Below, in pieces: positions 9,610-16,600 of a stretch of DNA of 16,600 bases. Under the pieces are notes generated by a model that was not told the DNA's origin, did not search any database, and was given only the letters and a program-made list of their open reading frames with translations. Source of the stretch: Setaria digitata. Taxonomy: Eukaryota > Nematoda > Chromadorea > Rhabditida > Setariidae. The position numbers were made by a program, and so were the translations under genes. The stretch lies in assembly GCA_003640385.1 (NCBI GenBank), contig RCAB01000829.1:1-16600 (forward strand). Reading direction: 5' to 3'. The number at the start of each line of letters is the position of its first letter. Position 1 is the first letter of the stretch.

Positions 9610-10141
9610 GTGAGAAATGGTAGCATAAAGATTGCAACAAAGTTTGGAAAATTACAAATGGAATTTTTTTTTAACCAACAAATTCTTGTTTTTTTACAAA
9701 CGAAAATCTCGAAACGATAGCAATAAACAAATGCAATTTAATAGTGAATAATTTAGGCTTAATAATGAATAAATTATAACACAACTAGTCACAATATTAA
9801 AATTTTGATAAAATTGATTGCCAAATATCTGACGATTAATAGGAAAATTCTTCAAAAAATCATCACAACGAAAATAATTTGCATATTGAAAATTTTAAAA
9901 GTTCTCTTAATTTCTTTTCATCTTCTCCACACTTCTAAAATTAATTCAGGTGTCTTGCACAGCAGAAAATTGAAATAATTTTCACTAAATGCAATATTGA
10001 TCCGTAATAAATCAGTATTTATGGGCTCAAAATTAGCATTATTAGCTTCCTCGTTAATTCAAATCTTTTTTAGCTACTGAAAATCAATCGATAATTTAAA
10101 TAAGACAAGAAGTCTCTAAAAATTAATGACTTAGCATTTAA

Positions 10142-10162
10142 CAAATTGGAATTTCCAATTTG
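10142..10162. repeat. 21-base near-palindrome
   Basis: The arms CAAATTGGAA and TTCCAATTTG are perfectly complementary around a single T. It lies about 30 bases before the ATT block. The function is unknown. Confidence 0.9.
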
Positions 10163-10190
10163 CTCGAAAAATTATTGCATGAACAAAAAA

Positions 10191-10310
10191 ATTATTATTA
10201 TTATTATTATATTATTATTAATTATTATTATTAATCATTATTAATATTTATTGTTATTATTGTTATTTCATTATTATTATTTTATTATTATTATGAAAAT
10301 AATAATAATA
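10191..10310. repeat. ATT trinucleotide repeat block with a hairpin end
   Basis: Interrupted (ATT)n repeats run for about 100 bases and then switch to (AAT)n. At the switch, 12-base arms at 10283-10294 and 10299-10310 are perfect inverted copies around a GAAA loop. Confidence 0.95.
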
Positions 10311-12778
10311 TTGTATATTGGCAACGATATTTATTGATATAATATTAAAATTAAAAAAATTTTCATTTGTTAATCATCACATGATAATGTATTTGTAACC
10401 CTATTTGATTACTTTCCTTGTCATGTTTTTGAATTTTCCTGAGTTAATTAAATCAGTTGAAATATTACTGACTAAGTAGTTGTATTTAAGTTTAAATTTT
10501 GAGAAAGCATGTTCGAGAATGATGGATAATTTCAAATTTTAACTAAATGATAAATTATTGGAAAAGACAAAATAAAAAAGTCATTTGAAATTATTTCTTT
10601 TGTCTTTCTAAATAAATTTTTATTTATCGCATAGGTTACCTTTACATTACATTTCATTTGAAATTTAAAAAATTGCGAAATACCAGAGTAATTCATTATT
10701 GCATAAACTTTATATACCGGAAATAAAAAGCCGTGATAAGATGAAACTGATTAGATTTGACTTTTATTTAGGCTAATTTTTATTATCACTGAAAGACATT
10801 CGCTATTTCTGATTATTTTTTCTCCGTTTTCTTTCTTTTTTTGATTAATACAAGCAATTATGGTAGCATTTCTCTTATCACGTTTTTTAATATTCTAATC
10901 ACTGCCTCATCATAAAGAGCTGAAATAGATGATAAGGTGAATAAGCAAAGCAGAATTCAACATAAATTCCAGTGATATACACATATAAAACGGAAAATAA
11001 TGACAAGGAAATTGCCAAATGTCTATCTACAAACATATCTATTTATCTATTTGACTGATAAATCAGTATCAGTAAATGCATGAAATTTAATTAGTGGCAT
11101 TTATTTATTAATCTTTAATTTCGAAGAAAAAAATCAGCTCTCAAGAAGGAAAGTTCTCCATTTCGTTCTTTGAAATTTATTTTCCAGCAATAATTTTCAC
11201 TTTTTTTCTTTTTCTGTAACTCTCAAAATAAAAAAAATCACTGTATGTATCTAAAAAAAAAAAAAATATAATAAATTTAAAAGAGAAACAAGGAAAAAAG
11301 AAGGCATAAAAAGAGTGAGTGATGGTCAAAAATTAGAGTAATTTTAAAAAAAGAAAGGGAAAAAAACACTTTTCTTTTTTTTTAATACAAATTTTTTAAT
11401 TAATAGAAAGGCAAAAATTTTTAAAAATTTAGCGAACGAATAAGTACGAGAAAGAATGAAATAGCAATAATTAGAAATGACCAGTATTCTGGAACGGTTG
11501 AACAGCAGAAAAAGTAAATCGAACAAGCATACGAAATTTTTTTTTTTTTTTTTTCGATTCCCTGATAATAAATATGAAATGTAAGTTTAAAAAAAAACAA
11601 AGAAGAAAAAAAAAATTCTACTATATATTTTTTTAAACATAAATTTATAATTTTTTTCGATAATAAAAAGATTGACAAGCAGACAAGAGATGGTGTGAAT
11701 TTGTTTGTATGTTTTTTTTTTTTTTTTTTTAACAATTGCACTTCTGACGATTTAAAATTGAATTAAAGAATTTTTCTCAAGGAGAAATTAAAACTTTAAC
11801 TTGCTCGTAATATTCTTTCCATCAATAGAAAAGTATTTTGGTCAAAGATGACAAGAAAAAATGTTGGCAATTTGGAAAAGAAAAAAAGAGTTTCAATTCA
11901 ATCCAAAAAATCCAGTTCCAAAATTTGTACCTCCTTTATACTATTAATTTATTTATTGCTATTATCATGTTATCATTTTGAAATATATTTTTCCTGTTAT
12001 CAGAAAGAACAGGTAGAGCACAGTCGATGAAATTCTAGTTTGGGAAACTGATAATAGTGGTAGTACACGATTAAAAACTAATTTGTGATGTAAATTGGGA
12101 GAGCTTGATTTACTGATCATATGATTGAATTCATAAATGAATTTATTAAGATTAAAATTCATTAAATTTACTGAAATTACAAATTTGTTAATTCATCAAT
12201 TTATTAAACAACAGAATAATATATCAAAAAAAAAAAAAAAAAAAAATCATTTAACAAATGGTAAAAAGAATGGAATAAAACATCAACTGATTGATATCAT
12301 TGATGGGATTGGTTGTTGCATATGCTTTTATGTTTGCTCAGAATCATCATTTGGCACCATCGATCGCTTATTATTTGATCAGTAAAAATCCATTTATTAA
12401 AAATGCGACAGCAGAGACCTGATATCAAATAACATTTCCATTACCATCATTTTTGCCATTATCATTATTACTACTGCAAATTAACATTTATCTGAACTGT
12501 TGATACAGCTGTATATATTAATTTAGAAAAAAAAAAAAAAAGAAAAAAGAAAGAAAATCTTGCGATGTATTAATTTGTTGGTTTCAAATTAAAAGAACTG
12601 AACATGAAAATGAAACAATAATAGAAATTATTGATGCCATTTTTTGAACAATTTTATTATTATACTTGATAATAGATTATTCATTTAAAATTTTTTCCCG
12701 GCAAGCATTTAGTGGTTTATTTAAAGGATGAAACTATCAATTCATTGAAGCATTCAAATTAATTAGTTTATTTTTCAG

Positions 12779-13006
12779 ATTTCATTTAATATACTGAAAC
12801 AATACAGTGTGAAATTAAAATCTTGCAATGAAATTATCAGAGGCGCAAGTGCAGGAAAAAAAAAGAAAAGAAGGAAATCAGAAAATGAAAGGAACATTTC
12901 ATATTTGCATAAGATACAGTCAAATTTTAAGTTACATTTAGAGGAAATAAAAATGAAATTTGAAAAGATTGAATTAAACTGCACCAATATGCTATACGCT
13001 CTATAG
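12779..13006 (+). CDS. candidate terminal exon of an unknown plus-strand gene
   Basis: The acceptor TTATTTTTCAG ends at 12778, and the frame starting at the very next base stays open for 75 codons to TAG (13004-13006). The predicted peptide has a basic cluster KKKKRRK, which resembles a nuclear localisation signal, followed by a Lys/Glu-rich stretch that could form a helix or short coiled coil. No family is recognised, no upstream exon in matching phase was found, and an A run supplies part of the lysines. It may be a chance open frame. Confidence 0.2.
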   Translation: MSFNILKQYSVKLKSCNEIIRGASAGKKKKRRKSENERNISYLHKIQSNFKLHLEEIKMKFEKIELNCTNMLYAL

Positions 13007-13543
13007 GAAGCAATATAATTCAAGCATAAGGTAACAGAAGTCTTTATTTAAAAAGGAAAAACTGAATGATTTTTTCACTAATTGTTGCTAATTGTTGATG
13101 AAAAATGAAAGATATCGTCAAAACCGCACACATTCATCTATTTCATAATGATATATAGCAGGTAAAGCCTCTTGTCGAATAGAGTTAATTTAAATAATCC
13201 CCAATCAAACTAGAAGCAATCATTATTTCCAATAATCACAACTACATAACTTTACTTTCTCTATTCCCTCCAGTCAATTATTGATGTAAGTGTTAATTCA
13301 TTTTGATAGCGATAACAACATTTATAGTCACAGGACGCGTATCTTATAGTCAGTCACACCTTTCCATTTACACCTATGCACAGGAATAACGAGGATTACG
13401 AATATGGAATTCATAATGGAATTTTTCATCTTAAAGAATTTTTTAAAAAAAATTAATTCGTAGATTGGATCATTCTAGCATATTTTGTATAATCATCAAA
13501 ATAAAATTAAAACACATTACTTCTTTATCAAGCAAAATATGCC

Positions 13544-13640
13544 TGCAAAATGTCGCATAATTGTACTTAGCCCTCAAATATTTACTTGCAAAATGTACTT
13601 AACTCTCAAATATTTACTTATCTTGCAAAATTTCCTTTTA
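13544..13640. repeat. short degenerate tandem repeat
   Basis: A unit of about 32 bases, containing TTGCAAAATGT, GTACTTA and CTCAAATATTTACTT, is repeated. The GTACTTA words begin at 13563 and 13595, and TGCAAAAT words occur at about 13544, 13588 and 13624. The plus-strand frame across it is a by-product. Confidence 0.7.
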
Positions 13641-13689
13641 TCCTTACTTATCATGCGATATTCTCTCATACACTCATAAAAATGTATAT

Positions 13690-13702
13690 TTTATTTAATA
13701 AA
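13690..13702. terminator. back-to-back poly(A) signals
   Basis: The sequence TTTATTTAATAAA contains AATAAA on both strands (minus at 13695-13690, plus at 13697-13702). The minus copy lies about 350 bases past the proposed kinase stop. The hexamer is common by chance in such AT-rich DNA, so this is only suggestive. Confidence 0.25.
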
Positions 13703-14043
13703 GGCTGCAGTACCAAGACAACAGCTTTCTCTCTTCATCATTGATTACATATAATACCGATATGGAAAAAAAGAAAAAAAAAAATAAAATTCACAAGTTT
13801 GGGCTTAGGAACGAACGTTATAGCTGAGTTTCTACTAATGATTAGGTAGAGATAGGTAGAACTGAGACAAATAATTATCGGCTATAATGAATGCGATAAA
13901 AATGAAAAGAAACTATAATCAAGAAAAAAAAAAACGATAAAATTGGGCAAAAATAATTAATCTATTCAATAAATTGCCGATGATTAAATGAATTACCAAT
14001 ATTATATCCATCACGGTACCAAATAACTCTTTTTCTCCACCAT

Positions 14044-14076
14044 TTAGGAACTAATTTTACTCTGCAAAATAGTGCA
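14044..14076 (-). CDS. candidate last coding exon of the Chk2-like kinase
   Basis: After the strong donor at 14529, two nearby acceptors on the minus strand, AATTGCAG ending at 14077 and TTTTGCAG ending at 14062, both continue the kinase frame at phase 0. They reach the same TAA at 14046-14044, adding ten residues (CTILQSKISS) or five (SKISS). The phase fit at both acceptors supports this, but so short an exon carries little statistical weight. If the intron were retained, the protein would instead gain eleven residues before a TAA. A minus-strand AATAAA at 13695-13690 could serve as its poly(A) signal. Confidence 0.4.
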   Translation of the reverse strand, partial: CTILQSKISS

Positions 14077-16413
14077 CTGCAATTATAATGTTGAAGTTAT
14101 TCTCCTCACATAAATTGAATATTCATTAAGATTTGTAAATAATCTTTTACTGCCCTGCATTTTCGACTCAACAATAATTCTAACATACACGATGTAAATA
14201 TAGAAATAAAGCAACAAAGGACAGATTAAAATGGAATGAAACAACAATAAAAATGGCCAAATTTCCTTTCTTACTTCCAAATTATACGGGAAAAATAGGA
14301 ACATTACTTGTTAAAACCTTAACAGTAACCTTTATTTTCTTAAGAAATGAATCATAGGAAAAATGAGCAAAAAGAAGACAGAAAAAGTTACGAAAAATTT
14401 TCGTCTTTTATCTTTTTTTTTCTTGACGATGGGCTCTATATCTTTTCATAGATTGATTTTTCTTTTTTTTTTTTTTTTTATTTCATTAATTTGAAATTAA
14501 AATATTATTGTTCCAGATGGGATACTTACAATGTAGGACTGGACAACACGATTTGCTTCATCAATAATTGGATCTTGGAACCATTTATCCGAGAGTGCTT
14601 GGCTGGCTGAAAAACGCTTTTCTGGATCAACTTTCAAGCAATGTCGGACGAATTCCCGAGCACTAACTGAGATGTTATTCCATCTTTTATAAAAAACTAA
14701 TCGACCTGGAAAAAAGTTTCTTTTTTCGTTTTAATTTCCGGCACTTCCAAAGTAACAACAACATTTCAATTAGTCAATGGTTTCATGCATCTCGCTTTTT
14801 TATTATTTATAGAATATTTATATGCATGCTCTGAAACAAATTTAATTTCTTACTTTCATTGGAGGAAAATTACGCAAAACTTTCATTTATGCCTCTGTTT
14901 GAATTAAGTTTGCTGTTTTTTTTATGATTGTTTGAAAAGAAAAAAAAAAGCCAAAAATGCAAAATTTTAAATGATTCATAAAAATAAAGGAAATCTCAAA
15001 TAATACCGCGGAGAATTTGCTGTTCCAACGTCCAATCTTTGTAATCGGGACTAAACGGTGGATAACCGCACAAAGAAGCGAATATCAGAACACCTAATGC
15101 CCATACATCAACTTTACAACCATAATGTACAGCTTTCCATATTTCTGGTGCCATATAAATTTGGGTGCCACAAAGTGTTTTCAATGAACGTTCCGTTATT
15201 CGACTTAATCCAAAATCTGTTAGCTATAAAAACAAAATGAACAATGATCAATATAAATTTGTCATAAAAAAAAAGAATAGAAAAAAAAAAAAAACAGAAA
15301 TATGGAGTAAAATTTTATCAAGGAAAAAAAAATTCCTATGGTGAAAAGTGGAAATTTTAAAGTAAATGAAAGGTGGAATTTTACAAAAACTTCGAGTATG
15401 ATTAAAAACAGAATACATAGGGTCAAGGTTTCGTTCAAACTTTCTTAAATGAATAAATGAAATAAGTTTATTGCTGACAATTGACTCCTCTAAAATTTAC
15501 TTCTGATTTATTACTATTCCACTTGCTAATTTGATCGAAAAAATAAGAATTGCTTTTCGGCTATATCCTGCGAAGTTTTTATATATTTTTGAATTGCTTA
15601 ATATTATCGGACCTTAACAAAACTGATCAATACAATTTTATAGAAAAATGAAATCGTTGGAAAATCAATTTTTGATAATTAAAAAAAAAGAGTGAAATAT
15701 GAATTCATACCTTAGCAACCGTATAGGCATCCTTTTTCAGTAGTAAAATATTTTCGGGTTTGATATCACGATGCACAATTCCATTAGTATGAAGATACTG
15801 TAATCAACTTTCATTTCCATAGCTTAATATAATAATTCTAATTTCTATATTTCCTGTGCGTGCAGCGAATTTAGTCATTTTATTTACTTAGACAACCAAA
15901 AAAAAAAAAAATTCCTCTTTATTTTTTAAATTAATATTAACTTTTAGCATGTCTTTGCAATAAACTAAATGAATTTGATTTCCAACAAATTGGTAATTAA
16001 TTCGCTATGATGTTATCATGTAAATAACCAGCAGGAAATAAAAAAAAATCAAAATACTTAGATTAGGGAAGAAAATGAGTGAAATCCATAAATAAACATA
16101 GCCAGATTCGATTGATATAATTGATTAATAATTATTCAGTATGCTGATAACCTATCAAAATTTTCGGACTTTTCATAAGATTCAAAAAAAAAAAAAAAAA
16201 ATCATTCCTATTAACATGTATTCATAAAATACGTACCTCCAAAGCACCAAATAATTGCCATGCATAAAATTTTGTCAAATTTTCACCAAGACCTGCACCA
16301 TGATTTTCCTTTGCAGTAATACGTGTAAACAATTCGCCACCTTCAATATATTCCATCACAATGTAAGCCATTGTATCTGACTGGCACATCTTTTCCAGAT
16401 GTACACAATTTGG
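14044..16413 (-). CDS. Chk2/RAD53-like protein kinase, CAMK group, 3' exons only (5' end beyond the window)
   Basis: Four secure minus-strand exons, 16413-16237, 15797-15711, 15223-15007 and 14705-14530, join in frame to give 219 residues, from about kinase subdomain IV/V to the end of the domain. Acceptors are TTTTTTCAG, ATTACAG, TTTTTATAG and TTTTTTCCAG. Fragment residues show the hinge region with EGGEL (24-28), the catalytic loop HRDIKPEN (68-75), DFG (91-93), the activation segment TLCGTQIYMAPE (104-115), DVWALG (127-132), GYPPFS (141-146) and the subdomain XI arginine (191). Catalytic Asp, Lys and Asn are present, so an active enzyme is expected. The TLCGT activation loop, GYPPFS and the WFQD end resemble Chk2, a DNA-damage and meiotic checkpoint kinase. 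The FHA domain that would prove this, the glycine loop and the VAIK lysine would lie to the right. A GTAAGT donor at 14529 needs another exon; a tiny one ending at 14044 is proposed separately. It could instead be another RAD53-family CAMK. Confidence 0.93.
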
Positions 16414-16502
16414 CTGAAAAAAAATTCGTTTAAATTAATTTAAGCCAAATGAAAAAGAAATAGAAAATTGTGAAGGAGTATTGATAATATAAAGTCCATC
16501 TC

Positions 16503-16600
16503 ATATTCCTATAATATATATATAANGTATATATATGTATATATATGTATATATATATGCATATTATATAATATATATCATATTATATTATATTATATAT
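16503..16600. repeat. TA-rich satellite at the right edge
   Basis: TATATA runs are broken by GTATATA units and then by TATTATA units, with an N at 16526. It continues to the end of the window and lies in the intron upstream of the first visible kinase exon. Confidence 0.9.

Larger units (their letters stand above)
8563..12778. other. gene-poor AT-rich stretch
   Basis: Apart from the A run, the (AT)8, the palindrome and the ATT block, only low-complexity frames are present. The minus frames at 11344-11741 are Phe/Lys-rich translations of T and A runs. No splice-consistent chain of exons was found on either strand. Confidence 0.55.
13007..14043. other. probable 3' flank of the kinase gene, no other gene
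   Basis: AT-rich, with the short tandem repeat and the paired poly(A) hexamers noted separately. Short frames on both strands lack any recognisable protein character. Confidence 0.5.

Noticed and set aside
11344..11741. Minus frames with Phe/Lys tracts
   Set aside because: Their composition follows T and A runs. No motif and no exon chain.
11848..12030. Possible first exon for the plus candidate at 12779
   Set aside because: The only nearby donor gives phase 1, while the 12779 exon needs phase 0. The rest is low-complexity.

Overview
The window looks like nuclear DNA from a nematode, most likely AT-rich and filarial-type. It is strongly A+T-rich and full of A/T homopolymers. Both recognisable genes are split by introns of about 180-490 bases whose acceptors mostly fit the nematode TTTTCAG / TTTTGCAG form. 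The encoded proteins are metazoan. The filarial placement is an inference from base composition and protein style, not from a search.

Layout. Positions 1-3140 hold no recognisable gene; there is one weak minus-strand terminal-exon candidate (322-579), a 46-base A run ending in an N, and an unexplained open plus frame (1681-1799). Positions 3141-5942 carry a complete six-exon minus-strand beta-1,4-galactosyltransferase-family gene (bre-4 type, 455 aa). Its leader to about 6056 has a spliced-leader-like acceptor and three upstream ATGs. At 6845-6964 there is an orphan minus-strand reading frame with unusually coding-like, GC-richer codons. A CpG/ACGT-rich patch (7021-7312), a CA microsatellite with a degenerate flank (8250-8560), an A run with an N (9561-9609) and an ATT-repeat block (10191-10310) follow. 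From about 7 to 14 kb no gene is convincing; one plus-strand terminal-exon candidate lies at 12779-13006. From about 14044 to 16413 lie the 3' exons of a minus-strand serine/threonine kinase of the Chk2/RAD53 branch of the CAMK group. Its ATP-binding N-terminal half lies beyond the right edge. The last 100 bases are a TA-rich satellite.

The two real genes share a strand but are about 8 kb apart. One acts in Golgi glycan building and the other is probably a nuclear checkpoint kinase, so there is no sign that they work together. No bacterial operon, CRISPR array, tRNA, rRNA or intact transposon was seen. I found no convincing new biological system. The points most worth a second look are the GalNAc-type donor-site residue of the glycosyltransferase, its uATG-loaded leader, the orphan frame at 6845-6964 and the ACGT cluster.
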